From NCBI GenBank assembly GCA_016946835.1, contig JACVTC010000076.1, positions 389,001-453,000 on the forward strand: a stretch of DNA of 64,000 nt, in the 5' to 3' direction. This document shows positions 1-11,152 of this stretch, piece by piece. The position numbers and the translations under genes are program-made. Numbering within the stretch: position 1 is the stretch's first letter; each line of letters starts with the position of its first letter. The DNA is from Neocallimastix lanati (nom. inval.). Lineage: Eukaryota > Neocallimastigomycota > Neocallimastigomycetes > Neocallimastigales > Neocallimastigaceae. Under the pieces are notes generated by a model. It was not told the DNA's origin. It was given only the letters and a program-made list of their open reading frames with translations, and searched no databases.

Positions 1-780
1 TAATAATTAACAATATAATAATTAATACATTTTAATCTTAATATATACATACATGTATATAAACTATATAAAATATAATTGTAACGAATATTAAAATTTG
101 TTGTAACAGATACGTTGTAACTTCAAGCCTATCCAATGATAGTCCTCTGGTTACGTAACGTATCTCTAAACAGTTAGCAATTTCGGCTAATCAAATAAAA
201 TCTTTTATTATTTTCGTACATTAAATTTTATTATTTTATAAATAATTATATAGTTAAATATTTATTTAAATATATTTTATTTAGTGATTAGTAAACTAAG
301 TTAAATTAAATTATTTACCAATCATAAAATTATTAACATGTATAAATAATAATTGAACATGTAACTGTAACGCACTAGCTTTACTATTAACATAAATTGT
401 TATTATAAATATTAATATTAATAAATAAAAATATAATTATTAAATAAAAATATATTACTCAGTGTAAGCCCAGTAACTGATAACAGATAGAGTTATAAAG
501 TGCTGCGCTATATTCTAGTGTGATAAGAAAATAATAGTTATAAATATAATTAATTTAGTGTTTATTATTAACAACTCAATAGAGAGGTGTTAAGTTATCT
601 TAGCCTTTGAATTTAATTATTATTCGTTATTCTAGTTAATAATAAACTTACCTTTTACTGATACAATATAAGTAATAAAGTATCAAATTTTTATTTATTT
701 AATTATAAAGAGGTAGAGCAAATAGGGAATTTATAAAATAATATATTCCAACTCATAGATAATAAATAATAATTTACACA
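1..780. repeat. Decayed LTR-like sequence
   Basis: No ORF is visible. The sequence is more complex than the surrounding A/T runs. It has TGTAACGA at 80 and further TGTAAC starts within 60 bases, patterns often seen at ends of fungal LTRs, and a polyadenylation-like AATAAA near 640. The LTR origin is inferred from texture and from the many retroelements that follow; no partner copy was found. Confidence 0.3.
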
Positions 781-1390
781 AATAATAAAATTTATTTATT
801 TCTTTTTAAATCATGTTTTTATTTATTTATTTAATTTTACATAAATTATTACAATTACATTTTATATTCCTCTGAATATAATAATTATTAACTATCTCTA
901 ATAATTCAATTTATATTAATATTTTAATAATAATTTTACTTATAATTGTAGGATTCAACTCTTATCCTTTAACTATAAGTAATTACTTAATTATTTAAAC
1001 TAAACTATAAGTCCTCTAAAACTATTATTTTATTCTCAATTAGAATTTCTAAAACAACAAGAAAACTCTCTCTTTAATTTTTATTTCTTTCTTTTCTTTT
1101 ATATTTATTAATTAATTTTATCTTGAATATTATATAATATTAAAACACAAAAAAAAATTTAATCTTTCACAATAATTTTTTTTTATTTCTTTTCTTTTAT
1201 TTTATTATTATTTAATTATTATATTTTTATTTTTACTATATTTTTATTTATTTATTTTATCTTTATTTTATTTTTATTTATTTATTTTATTTTTATTTTT
1301 ATTTTTTTTTTATTTTTATTTTATTTTTATTTATTTATTTTATTTTTTTTTACTTAATTCTATTTATTTCTTTTTTTTTTTCTCCCCTAG
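781..1390. other. T-rich spacer, nothing recognised
   Basis: Long runs of TTTTATTT units dominate, ending in a pyrimidine tract and CCCCTAG that looks like a splice acceptor for the short coding-like stretch that follows. No gene or structured repeat was recognised. Confidence 0.5.
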
Positions 1391-1482
1391 AAAGGGATTC
1401 CAAGGTAGTCAATTTATATCTTTTTGAAGATATAAAAGTAGCAAAGCCTCCGGAAGTAGTTGAAGAGATGGAAAAACAATAG
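1391..1482 (+). pseudogene. Coding-like terminal exon fragment, unknown protein
   Basis: After a T-rich tract ending TCTCCCCTAG, a frame starting at 1393 reads 29 codons to a TAG at 1480. The residues are balanced (RDSKVVNLYLFEDIKVAKPP and onward to EEMEKQ), quite unlike the Asn/Ile/Phe noise of the surrounding DNA. A polyadenylation-like AATAAA follows within about 40 bases. It could be the last exon of a gene whose upstream part lies outside the window or was lost. No family is recognised, and a chance open frame is possible. Confidence 0.3.
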
Positions 1483-2519
1483 ATTTTTAAATTTCATTGA
1501 TTGTTTCCTTATTGTAATAAATAGAAATTTTATTATTTCCTAATATTCAAATAAATCTATAATATAAAAGATGCATTATAAGTAAGAATTAAACAAAAAG
1601 ACGCATCATTACATAAAATTGAATACTTTAACTTAATTTTGATACTAATTTAATATGCAATCTTATATATTAATTTGAATGACATAATAGAAAATAAAAT
1701 ACATTTATTAATATATGAAAAATCTTTTACAATTTTAAATACAGAAAATTTTATTTTATTTATTTCTTTCATTTCAACTATTTCTTAATTCGAAAGACAG
1801 AAATATTGATAAAGTTATTTAAGTTGTTTATATACAGCAATTATTCTTTATTTAGAAGAATAATACTAAAAGTAATTAGTACTATGTTGTTGATAGACTC
1901 TCATAAATTTAATTTACTTTTATAAGGAATGAACATAAATTTAAATTAAATTTTATGTATAAACTTAAATTTTCAGATCAAATAATATAGTAAAATTATT
2001 AATGTAAAGAATACATAAATTTATTAATATTTTAAAAATCACTTTGACTATATTAAAAGGTTTTTAATAAGATTTAATTTATTACTTCATTCTTTATCAA
2101 AAATGTTGAGGTTCATATTAGAAAAGGAGTGTGAACATTAAATAAATAGATAAATTAACTAACTACTAAATTACACCAAAAGAAATCATTACTACACATT
2201 ATAAATTTTATTTAAAGAATTATTATTAAAAATATTTATCATTTATAAATTATATAATTATTTTATTGTTAAAAATAACTTTATTAATATTAATATTTAT
2301 TATTATAACAATATGGGAAACCTTTCAATTATTTTTTTTTTTTTTTATATAAAATTTGTGAAACTAAGTAAAAAAAAATTAAATAAATTTTCCTAAACAA
2401 AAAAAATCAAAGTTTTATAAATTTTAAATTCCCTTTAACAAAAAAATAAGTTTAAATAAAAAAATTATATGTTTAATATTTATTTTAAGGTTTCTTTTCA
2501 TCTTATAATGTGTTTCGGG
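1483..2519. other. AT-rich spacer, nothing recognised
   Basis: Only AT-rich sequence with poly(A/T) runs; no coding-like frame or clear repeat. It lies beyond the primer-binding-site-like sequence at 2520 and may be internal retroelement sequence that has decayed. Confidence 0.4.
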
Positions 2520-2537
2520 CGCCCGGATTCTCCACCA
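2520..2537 (-). other. Retroelement primer-binding-site-like sequence, copy 1
   Basis: On the minus strand this reads TGGTGGAGAATCCGGGCG. It starts with TGG, as expected for pairing with a tRNA 3' CCA end. The identical 18 bases occur at 5569-5586, both preceded by TATGATACG-like sequence on the LTR side. This is the expected position just inside a 5' LTR of a minus-strand element. The priming tRNA was not identified. Confidence 0.5.
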
Positions 2538-3509
2538 AATTTTCATGATACGGGCTGGTGTTGAAACACTAAGATATTCAAAACAAAAAAATAAATATTA
2601 ACACATAACTATAAAAATAAATTTGGAAACAAGAAAAAAAAATTAAATTTTAAAATATTCTTTATTTAAATTTAAAATTAAAATTATTTGTTCCAAGTAT
2701 TAAAAAGAAAGAAATTTATTCTTCTTCTTATACTTTTATTTTAATACATTTTATTTATTATTAATATATTCTTTATAAAAAAAAAACTATTATAACTATT
2801 TTATTTTAATTTTTAACTATTATTTTAAATTATTTTTTTTAAAAAAAAAATAACATTTATTAAATTAAAATATAAAAAATTAATTTAGAGATTGTATCAC
2901 GAAGGGCATTCCCTGCGGTAGCTTCTTCTTGATATTGTTTTCAGAGAGAGAATTATAAAGAATTGATATTTTCTGTATTTTAGATCATTTTTATTATTGA
3001 AATTCTTCTGTATTTTAGTTCATTTTTATTTTAATAAAGATTTAATTTATTTTTGATTTTTGTTTTATTTTTAGTTTATTTCAAAGATTTAGAAAATATT
3101 ATACAGAAACTTATAATTCTGTATTTTATATCAAATATTTATTGAAAGAGGTTTTTATTATTCTTAATATAAAAATAAGAATTAGTAATGATTTAAATAT
3201 TATATAATTTTTAATAAGAATATTTAGTAATAATTTATATTTTATTTAATATTAATAATAGATTTTTATTAGAATATTTAATAATAATTTTTATTATATT
3301 TGATATTAATAAAAGAAATCAATAAGAATATTTAATAATTATTTTTTATTATATTTAATATTAATGAAAGAAATTTATAAGAATATTTAATAATAATTTT
3401 TATTATATTTGATATTAATAAAAGAATATTTAATAATAAAATTTAATAATAGTTTTTATTTTATTATTATTAAGAGTATTTAATAGGAAATACAAGGTAT
3501 TTAGTGACA
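2538..3509 (-). mobile_element. LTR of a minus-strand retrotransposon
   Basis: Read on the minus strand, the block begins with TGTCAC at 3509, directly after a GATACGGGG tract (3510-3518) that could act as polypurine tract. It ends next to the primer-binding-site-like sequence at 2537. About 970 bases fits a fungal Ty3-type LTR. It contains a 54-base tandem subrepeat. Because a PBS-like site follows it, it may have served both as 3' LTR of the gag element to its right and as 5' LTR of a lost element to its left. Boundaries are inferred; the partner LTR was not found. Confidence 0.45.
3218..3434. repeat. 54-base tandem subrepeat inside LTR
   Basis: The motif GAATATTTAATAATAATTTT starts at 3218 (variant), 3272, 3326 and 3381, with a shortened further start at 3424. 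Spacing is 54, 54, 55 and 43 bases. Copies are imperfect but share the order GAATATTTA, ATTTTTATTATATTTGATAT, TAATAAAAGAA. Confidence 0.7.
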
Positions 3510-3803
3510 CCCCGTATCATAAATGGTACCTGGTTGTACCTTGAGCTTATTGACACTACTCTAGTTAAGACAAATCATTCTAAATTGAATAAACACAATA
3601 ATTAATAATTTTTATTTCTTATTATTATTAAGATATTTTATTTATTCTTTTTTTTTTTTTTTTTTTTTAAAATAAAATTTATATATATATAATAAATTTT
3701 TATAATAATAAATTTTTAAACTATATATAATAAAAATAAATATATTTCAAAATTTTAAATTTTAATTTTGAAATTTGAGATTTTGAAATTTCAAATTATT
3801 TAA

Positions 3804-5378
3804 TTAATTATTATTTTTTTTTGTATTATTTTCCATTCCAAAATCCTTTTTCTTTAAACCTACCGTGTTACATATAGTATTATAATTATTATTTTCATTA
3901 ACATTATTAATCTTATTACTATTTACAAATATTGAATTAATATTTATCCTTTCAAAATTTTTATTACTATAGTCAAAATTCTTATTTTCATTAGAAGTAA
4001 AAATCACTTTTTCCTTAACTCCAGGTTTATTAATATTATAATTGAAATTACTAATTTGGTTTTCTATATTCTTTTCATAAGTAATTATATCATTTTTATT
4101 GCTAAAATTATTATTACTGTTATTATTATTATTGTAATTATCATTGTTGTAATTATTGTTATCATTAATATTGTAATTATTATTGTTGTAATTATTTCTA
4201 TAAGAATTCATATAACTGTTATTTCTATCATTATAATTATTATTATTGTTGTTGTTGTTGTTTTCACCTCTACAATTATTATTATTAATATCATTGTTAC
4301 TATTATTATTTATTCCGTAATTATAATTATTATTATTATTATTATTACTAAGATTATTATACCAATTTCTATGTTTAATATTTTTAGTCCAATAAAAATT
4401 TTTATTGTTATCATAATTATTATTGAATTCATACCTTGGAATGTTTAACTTATTATTTCGATAATTATTATTATTACTCATGTAATTATTTAAATTATTC
4501 TTTTTATTTATATTAATATTATTTTGTTTATTATTCCAATTACAAACATTACCAGAATAATTCCCATTATTATTATAATAATAATTATTACCTTTTTTAC
4601 CATTTAATTTATAATTATTTTTATTATATGAAAATTTTTTTTTCTTATTAAAATTTTTCCTATAATTACTTCTTTTATTCTTTTCTATTATTCCTTTTTC
4701 TTCCATTATTGATAATTCTTTAAATGAATATTTACAGTTGAATGCTTTGTGGCCTAATTCATAACATTTAAAGCACATTATTTTATTATTTTCCTCCTTA
4801 ATATCATTTATATAATTATTTTTATAATTTTGTTTATAATTATTAAAATCTATTTTGAAATTTAATTTCTTTTCAATTCTACTGGCCTTTTCTGCGATTT
4901 TAATTGCTTCTTCAAAATTTTCACATTCTTGCTCTAGTACCTTTAAACATGGATATATTCTTGGTTTAAATGAGTTTATATAATCTTCAACTGTAATTAA
5001 TTTTCTCATTTCTTCATCAATATTTTTATATTTTCTAATATAATTAATATTAAATATAGGAATTGATTCATTTGTTTTAATTTTCATTTCTTTTAATTCC
5101 CAAATTTTATCATTTTGAGTAATTCCCAAATATTTTTCAATTTCTTCTTTAATAATTTGAGTTGATAGATTGGTTTGATTCTCGCAATTTTCTTCTATAC
5201 TTTTTAGAACTTCTTTAAGAGCATAATCCACACATTTTTTCATAAAGACAAGTCTTCTTTTAGGATTCTGGATATCCCATAGATCCATAACTTCTTCAAA
5301 ACCATATATCCATAAATCTACATCTTTACCATAATTTTTCAATGATGGTAAACTTCTTAACAACTTATAGATATCCAT
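3804..5378 (-). CDS. Retrotransposon gag-like protein with zinc knuckle
   Basis: An intact 524-residue ORF. Residues 1-195 are a helical, charged region consistent with a Ty3/gypsy-type capsid. Residues 202-215 are a CCHC zinc knuckle (C202, C205, H210, C215; CFKCYELGHKAFNC) expected to bind element RNA. The rest is basic and then overwhelmingly Asn-rich from (AAT)n codons. No protease, RT or integrase follows to the left; an LTR begins within about 300 bases of the stop. This is therefore a gag-only, non-autonomous remnant or a pol-deleted element. A PBS-like site lies upstream at 5569-5586, which supports the orientation and start. Domestication cannot be excluded because the ORF is unbroken while everything around it has decayed. 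Confidence 0.75.
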   Translation of the reverse strand: MDIYKLLRSLPSLKNYGKDVDLWIYGFEEVMDLWDIQNPKRRLVFMKKCVDYALKEVLKSIEENCENQTNLSTQIIKEEIEKYLGITQNDKIWELKEMKIKTNESIPIFNINYIRKYKNIDEEMRKLITVEDYINSFKPRIYPCLKVLEQECENFEEAIKIAEKASRIEKKLNFKIDFNNYKQNYKNNYINDIKEENNKIMCFKCYELGHKAFNCKYSFKELSIMEEKGIIEKNKRSNYRKNFNKKKKFSYNKNNYKLNGKKGNNYYYNNNGNYSGNVCNWNNKQNNININKKNNLNNYMSNNNNYRNNKLNIPRYEFNNNYDNNKNFYWTKNIKHRNWYNNLSNNNNNNNYNYGINNNSNNDINNNNCRGENNNNNNNNNYNDRNNSYMNSYRNNYNNNNYNINDNNNYNNDNYNNNNNSNNNFSNKNDIITYEKNIENQISNFNYNINKPGVKEKVIFTSNENKNFDYSNKNFERININSIFVNSNKINNVNENNNYNTICNTVGLKKKDFGMENNTKKNNN

Positions 5379-5568
5379 TTTAATTATTTATTTATTTATT
5401 ATTATGTATATATGTATTTATTTACTATTATTAATTATATAATATTTTTATCTTTATTATTATATTATTATTTTTTTTTTCACATATATATTAAACTTAT
5501 TTTTTATTTATTATTATGCATTATTTTTATTCTATAAATATTATTTTCATATTATCTTGTTACTGTCT

Positions 5569-5586
5569 CGCCCGGATTCTCCACCA
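5569..5586 (-). other. Retroelement primer-binding-site-like sequence, copy 2
   Basis: Identical over 18 bases to 2520-2537 (minus strand TGGTGGAGAATCCGGGCG). It lies 190 bases upstream of the gag start at 5378, the normal position between 5' LTR and gag leader. Confidence 0.55.
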
Positions 5587-6213
5587 AAATTATGATACGA
5601 TATTTTTATTAAACATCATTATCAATATTTATTTTATTTTATTTGGACGATAACAGTAGAGAATAATTGACAAAATAATATATTCTAATATTATATAAAA
5701 TAATACACACAATAATAATATTCACACTTTAATATTTAGTTTATTTATTTTATTTATTTATTGTCATTCATCAATAAAAATACATCATCAATATAAATAT
5801 TTGTTAACTAGTTAAAATATAATTAAATCATTCAATAAAATATAATTAATTACTAAAATCTCTTATGTTATTAATGTAAACTAAATATAAAACTACACTT
5901 ATCATAACGATTTATTTCAAAATTACAGTAAACTTCATAACGAATGTAAATTACATTTCAAAAAATTTTTTCAAAAATTTAATATAGAATTTAATATTTA
6001 TTTAATCAAAATACACTTCAATTTTTATTCTAAATTCAACGGGAAAATATTCAAATTCATCAATATAAAAATTTATTCGAATTATTATCTCATAAAGAGT
6101 TGTAATCACACATAATTATTATTAACTTTTAAACTCAATTATAATAATTAAATATCATATATTCAGTTCATTTATTCTATATTATTTTATCATCAACAAA
6201 AATATTTTTCATA

Positions 6214-6252
<39 letters not shown>

Positions 6253-6561
6253 TTAATAATTTCATTGAAATTTTTCAAAAATATTATTAATTAAGGTTTG
6301 GAAAAATTAAATTTTTCAATTAAAATTTTTTCAATATATATTACAATACACTCCACAGTATATTAACAAATATAATATTCAATAACAAGTTATTAAGAAA
6401 TATATCAAGTTTTATAAAGGATTTTATTCAATTTTTATTCAAAATTAGTTTTAAAATATTCACTTTTACTACCAGAAAATTATTATTTAATTAAAATTAT
6501 TAATTTAAACTTTAAATTATATTAATTTGGTTATTGACAATCGCCTGGAATTCGATTTTCC
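5587..6561. other. AT-rich, probable LTR/leader remnant
   Basis: No ORF. It should contain the 5' LTR of the gag element if that element was once complete, but no TGTCAC start (GTGACA on the plus strand) is present, so the LTR is truncated or replaced. A long A run lies at about 6220-6247. Confidence 0.35.
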
Positions 6562-7700
6562 TTGGAGGAGAGATGTCACGAATACTAGTGGATTTGAAGT
6601 TAAAATTCACTATTAGATCAATTGAAATTTAATTTAGTTATTGACAAAAATTATTTTAATTCGATTTTAATTATAAAAATAAATACTAGAAGCATTAAAT
6701 AATTAGAAATCAAAGGGTTTGGACTTATTCATTAAAGATAATTTAATTTATTTTAACCCTTAAGAAATTGATAAAAATAACTTGAAGAAAAACAACGATA
6801 ACTCAACAAATAATGGAAATATTATATTGACATTAACGCTAAAATTATATTCATTGGAAAGCTACGGACGAGAACTACAACATATGTTAAAATCAACCTT
6901 ATTGGACAACTAGATAACAAGATATTGGACTTTAAAGATATTTAAATATAGAAATATAATTTAATTATTTATGACCCTAAATTATTAATTAAGAAATTTA
7001 TATTAGATAAATCTCTTAACTTGGAAATTATATTATTAATTTGTATTATTAATTAAAAATACAGAATTAGTTATTAGTAATAGTTTTATAATATTTTAAA
7101 TAAGTTTTATAAGTTTTATATATTTTATTATTATATATTTTATTCAATTATTTCTAAAAGATTCTAAGGAATTCTTTATTATTCTAAAGATTTCCGAAAG
7201 AGGATTTTAATTAGTTTTAATATTTTATTTTATATTTTATTATTAAATTAGTTTTATTATTAAATTGTTTTATGAATAATTTATATAGTTATTTTATTAA
7301 AAGATTCTTATCATATTATTTTATTATTATGTTTTATATAGTTTATATACATGTATGAATATATTAAGATTAGAATGTATTAATTAATTATATTGTTAAT
7401 TATAATTTTAGTTTAGTATAAAAAGGATTTGAAATTCCGTATGAATTCTTTGTAAGATTATTAATTTAATGTGTTAACTTAAAGTTAATGAATTAATTAT
7501 AACAATAAATAATTTTTTATATTAATCTTAGTTAAAATTTATTATTAAAATATATATTTAATAAAGTTCTAATAAAACATAAATCTTAAATATTGAAATC
7601 TTAATTATAAAAATCTGTGTGTGCTATTTATTATTTAAATTTAATTAAATTGTTATAATTAATAAAAACATCTTGACCTGACCAATTTAACCCAAACTAG
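6562..7700 (+). mobile_element. Polypurine tract and LTR of a plus-strand Ty3-like element
   Basis: GGAGGAGAGA (6564-6573) is followed at once by TGTCACGAATACTAG (from 6574). A purine tract next to a TGTCAC LTR start is the usual end of fungal Ty3/gypsy elements. A TATA box (AGTATAAAAAGG, about 7416) lies some 840 bases in, as expected for the U3/R boundary. The right end is uncertain, set near the end of complex sequence at about 7700. No pol sequence remains upstream beyond a few tens of bases. Confidence 0.45.
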
Positions 7701-8434
7701 GAAAGATTTAACTATAATCTTACCTATCACCTACAAAAACTTTTACACTTAGTTAAGTTATAATTAATATAACTTTTATTTAACTCATATTTCATTTATA
7801 CACTTAATTATAATTAATAATTTATTTAATTACATATTAAAAATTTATTTAGTTTAATATTAAAATTTTATTTAATTAAATAATTTTTATACATTTAAAA
7901 CAGTATTAAATTTATTTAATTATTTCTTAATTATTAAATTTATTAGTTTTAGTTTTCTCTCACTTATTAAATCATAAACTAAAACACTATTCTATATTTT
8001 ATCATGTATTCTGTATTCTATCATGTATTTTGTATTTTATTAATCATGTATTTTTATTATTAATGTATTTTTTTATATTTTTTATGTAAAGTTCTATAAA
8101 ATAGAACTAAATAGATTAAATTTTATTATCGAAATAATTTTCATTATTTTATTCTTTTATTTTCGATCATTATATTAGATTAAGTAATCGGTTAATTAAG
8201 GTTTTTCCAATTACTTCTTCAAAGTAATCGGTTTTACTTAATTAACGCGATGATCGATATGGATAGAATATCGATCAAAAAACTTATCTAGGTTTTTCTT
8301 CTAGTCTTTTCCTAGATAAGAGATTTGTTAAGATTAGAACCCCTTTTGATTTTAACCTTATTTTGACAAAAAAGTATAAATAAGGCTCTTGAGTTCTCTT
8401 TGAGAAATCAAGAGTTATTATTATAACAATTATA

Positions 8435-8466
<32 letters not shown>

Positions 8467-8640
8467 GTTTTAACATTTAAAGTTTTTAATAATTAATAAA
8501 ACAAATTATTTTAATAAAACAAATTTTATAATTAAAACTTTTCTTTATCAATTTTAGTGTTTCGTCTATTATAATTCGTTATAATAAACTCGATAATTAG
8601 AAAGAACCATAGGTAAGTATGATTCTTTTCTAAACCTTTA
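7701..8640 (+). mobile_element. LTR-like fragment with TATA box and hairpin
   Basis: GTATAAATAA at 8374-8383 is followed 3 bases later by a 29-base hairpin (8386-8414). The block closes with moderately complex sequence to about 8640. The arrangement resembles U3/R of an LTR read on the plus strand. Start and end are not defined by a partner copy. Confidence 0.35.
8386..8414 (+). promoter_or_regulatory. Hairpin just downstream of TATA box
   Basis: CTCTTGAGTTCTC, a TTT loop and GAGAAATCAAGAG form a stem of 12 pairs over 13 positions with a single G/A mismatch. It would lie at the extreme 5' end of a transcript initiated from the TATA box at 8374. Confidence 0.5.
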
Positions 8641-9345
8641 ATATTAGCAATTAGAGCTAATATTAATGATTAATAATTTAATTATAATTTTTTAATTAAA
8701 TTATTACAATAATAACTCTTCTTAGTATAGTTTAATAGAATAGCTAATTTAATAATATAACTAATTTCTAGAATCAAGTAGTACAAAATAATTTAGTGTA
8801 GTACAACAAAAAAAAAATTTTATGATTAATAATAAAATAATATAAATTATATAGAATAATCTAGAAATTAAAAGAATAAATTAATATAAAGTAAATAAGT
8901 TAAATATTAAAATATAAGTAGATAATATTAGTAAATCAGATCAAAAATCATTAATAATTTAGTATAGAAATTATAAGAATAAATTAATACAAACCTAATA
9001 AATTAAATATTAAAAAAATAAGTAAATAGTAATAATTAGTTGGATAAATAATTAAAATCATAAAAATTAAAAGAATAGATATATAGTAATAAATAATAGT
9101 AAATAATAATAAATAATAGTAAATAATAATAAATAATAATAAATAATAATAGATAATAATAAATAATAATAAATAATAATAAATAATAACAAATAATAAT
9201 AAATAATAATAAATAATAATAAATAATAATAAATGATAAATGATAAATAATAAAAAATTAAATAACAATAAATAGCAATAATAAAATAAATAATAACAAT
9301 AATAAGAACACATAAATACACTAACATATGTTTACATGATTTTAG
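8641..9345. repeat. AT-rich spacer with (TAATAAA)n microsatellite
   Basis: About 9080-9300 is a nearly uninterrupted run of AATAATAAATAATA units. The flanks hold nothing recognised. Apparent Tyr/Leu-rich frames across it on the minus strand are products of the repeat. Confidence 0.7.
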
Positions 9346-9442
9346 GGAAATAGAACTGGAAGAAGTAGGCCAAGGAAACAATATAGAAGAACCAAGATAT
9401 AGTACAGACCTTAGAAGCGTAAGTGTGCTAGCATCTAGGTAA
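9346..9442 (+). pseudogene. Coding-like exon fragment, unknown protein
   Basis: After a TTTTAG acceptor-like site (9345), a frame from 9347 reads 31 codons to TAA at 9440, including IELEEVGQGNNIEEPRYSTD. A strong GTAAGT donor-like site lies inside it near 9418, so it may be either an internal exon of about 70 bases or a terminal exon. Composition is plainly richer than the spacer. No family is recognised; it could be host exon debris next to the retroelement or part of the element's upstream sequence. Confidence 0.3.
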
Positions 9443-9752
9443 CAGTTTCCAGATTAAGTTCATCTGTCACAGGCAGCGATCTGGGCAGCTCTGGACTGGC
9501 CTATCCGATATGTGGTAGGTTGCAATCGTGGTGTACGCGGGAACATGACACCAGTAATAGTCAAGCTGCCCCAGTCATTAAGTACATACTACTGTTTACT
9601 GCTAACGTGCTTCTGGAAAATCGTCTGGAAATGCTTGAGTACTTTCTTATTCAATTGTTTTCTTTTGCCAAAACTTCCTAACTATGACCTTATAATCATA
9701 ATAAACATATAAATATATTTCATAGTTAATATAATTTATAATTTAGGTAAAA
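9443..9752 (+). other. Complex non-repetitive leader of Ty3 element
   Basis: This stretch has far higher GC than its surroundings, with all three plus-strand frames only briefly open. It directly precedes the gag ATG at 9753, so it is probably LTR/leader sequence of the Ty3 element, but no LTR ends could be matched. Confidence 0.3.
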
Positions 9753-10424
9753 ATGGAATCCAATAGTGATAAAGTTCAAACTCCAAGTGAAGTTGAATCC
9801 TCAAAGCTTATAACAGCCTTAACAGAATTTATCCCAACCTTCTTTTCCGCTAATGGAGTATTATCCAAAGACTTAGCTGACAACAGTAAACTTAATATTC
9901 GAGAACTCCTGGAACAGAGTGAATCGTTCTTTCAAGATCATCCTAACTCTTTTTCCACGGACGACTCTAAAAACTCATTCGTTATCAGCAAGCTGTATGG
10001 ACCTCCAAAGAAATGGGGACTTTCGTTGAAAGTTGATGGAACTTTAAATTCATTGGGCTATAAAACATTTAAGGAACTTTTGATAAGCAATTTTGGGGAT
10101 ACTAAGGAATTGAAGTATGTTCTTATTGAACAACTTCTTAACTTAAAACAACATCATTTGGGAAAAGCTGTTTTATTTACTATTGAATTCAGAAGGTTAG
10201 CTGGACGTATTGGATGGCTAGACGATGTTTTTATTGACCTTATCAGAAGGGGACTTTTTGAGGAAGTAAAAAAGGAGTTCGACAAATTAGACAAGCCAAA
10301 AACTTTATTTGATGCAACAAACGCTATAATTAGTATTGACAAGAAATGCATACTCGAACAGAAGACAAAGTCCAATAAAGCAAAAGAAAATACTGGTAGC
10401 ACCTTTAAACGCAGAAGACATTAA
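9753..10424 (+). CDS. gag: Ty3/gypsy gag (capsid) protein
   Basis: A 223-residue ORF starting MESNSDKVQ. It has the typical Ty3 capsid layout: an acidic N-terminus, a helical core with W and hydrophobic heptads (residues about 45-200), and a basic tail KRRRH. No CCHC knuckle is seen. It ends in TAA; the same frame then stays open through a basic linker into the protease, so gag and protease were originally one frame. Either the TAA is read through or it is a point mutation. Confidence 0.75.
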   Translation: MESNSDKVQTPSEVESSKLITALTEFIPTFFSANGVLSKDLADNSKLNIRELLEQSESFFQDHPNSFSTDDSKNSFVISKLYGPPKKWGLSLKVDGTLNSLGYKTFKELLISNFGDTKELKYVLIEQLLNLKQHHLGKAVLFTIEFRRLAGRIGWLDDVFIDLIRRGLFEEVKKEFDKLDKPKTLFDATNAIISIDKKCILEQKTKSNKAKENTGSTFKRRRH

Positions 10425-11152
10425 CTTAACAAAACCGAAAATAAGTTCAAACAAAGAAAGCACCATAAGGAACAAAATAATGGAAATCTTTTATCAGTCA
10501 ACTACACCCCAAGCCACAACAATAAAATGACAACAACTTTTCTTATAACAGTTAATAATAGAAAAATTAAAACAAGAATCCTTATCGACTCAGGTTCAGC
10601 CCGAAGTTATCTTTGCAAGAGCTTTGTAACAGCAAACAAGATTCCCTATTCAAGCCTCTCGAATACTGTCAATGTAAGACTCCCCAACGAGAAGAATATG
10701 GCCATAAGGCAAGTTACAAAAAGACTTAAACTTACTTTTATGAACCATACTGAAATGTTTGAATTCTTTATCGCAAATCTCCAACTTCAGGACATTTCAT
10801 CAATCCTCGGAAGAGATTGGTTAAATCTTCATTCTCCTTACATTGACTATAAGAATAATAAAATCTATTTCTTGGAATCTCACTGTTTTAGTCATTGTCC
10901 TTCCGCTAAGGGTAATAAGTTTGTTTTCCATTCATCAGATATTACTGCTTCTCTCTTACCCAGTACTGAATCTGAACATAAGGGAGAAACTTCTCATGAT
11001 TCTATAATTCCTGATTCCATATCTGAAAACGAATTAAGCGATATGGATATCTGTGCTGTTTTAATTCAAGATAGTAAAATGAAGGATTCTGACAAAAATG
11101 AAGAAATAATTAAAAAATCACCTGCTGGTGCTCCAGTGTTATTTGTTAAAAA
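10425..11152 (+). pseudogene. pol: Ty3/gypsy protease and start of RT
   Basis: In the gag frame after the TAA, an ORF with ATG at 10527 carries the retropepsin motif LIDSGSARSYL (catalytic Asp near 10590) and the second conserved hydrophobic-Gly segment ISSILGRDWL. A poorly conserved acidic linker leads to SPAGAPVLFV (from 11118), the start of RT domain 1. About 60-90 residues that normally precede SPAGAPV in Ty3 RTs appear absent, joining directly to the linker. At the A5 run 11148-11152 the RT frame shifts by one base. Confidence 0.75.

Noticed and set aside
4056-4448. An Ile/Val-only plus-strand frame
   Set aside because: Reverse complement of the Asn-rich (AAT)n tail of the gag gene; it only looks like a membrane protein.
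9067-9381. Two Tyr/Leu/Ile-rich minus-strand frames suggesting membrane proteins
   Set aside because: They are translations of the AATAATAAA microsatellite in two frames.
9512-9712. A 66-codon frame in the leader of the Ty3 element
   Set aside because: All three frames are briefly open in this richer sequence; no motif and no reason to prefer this one.
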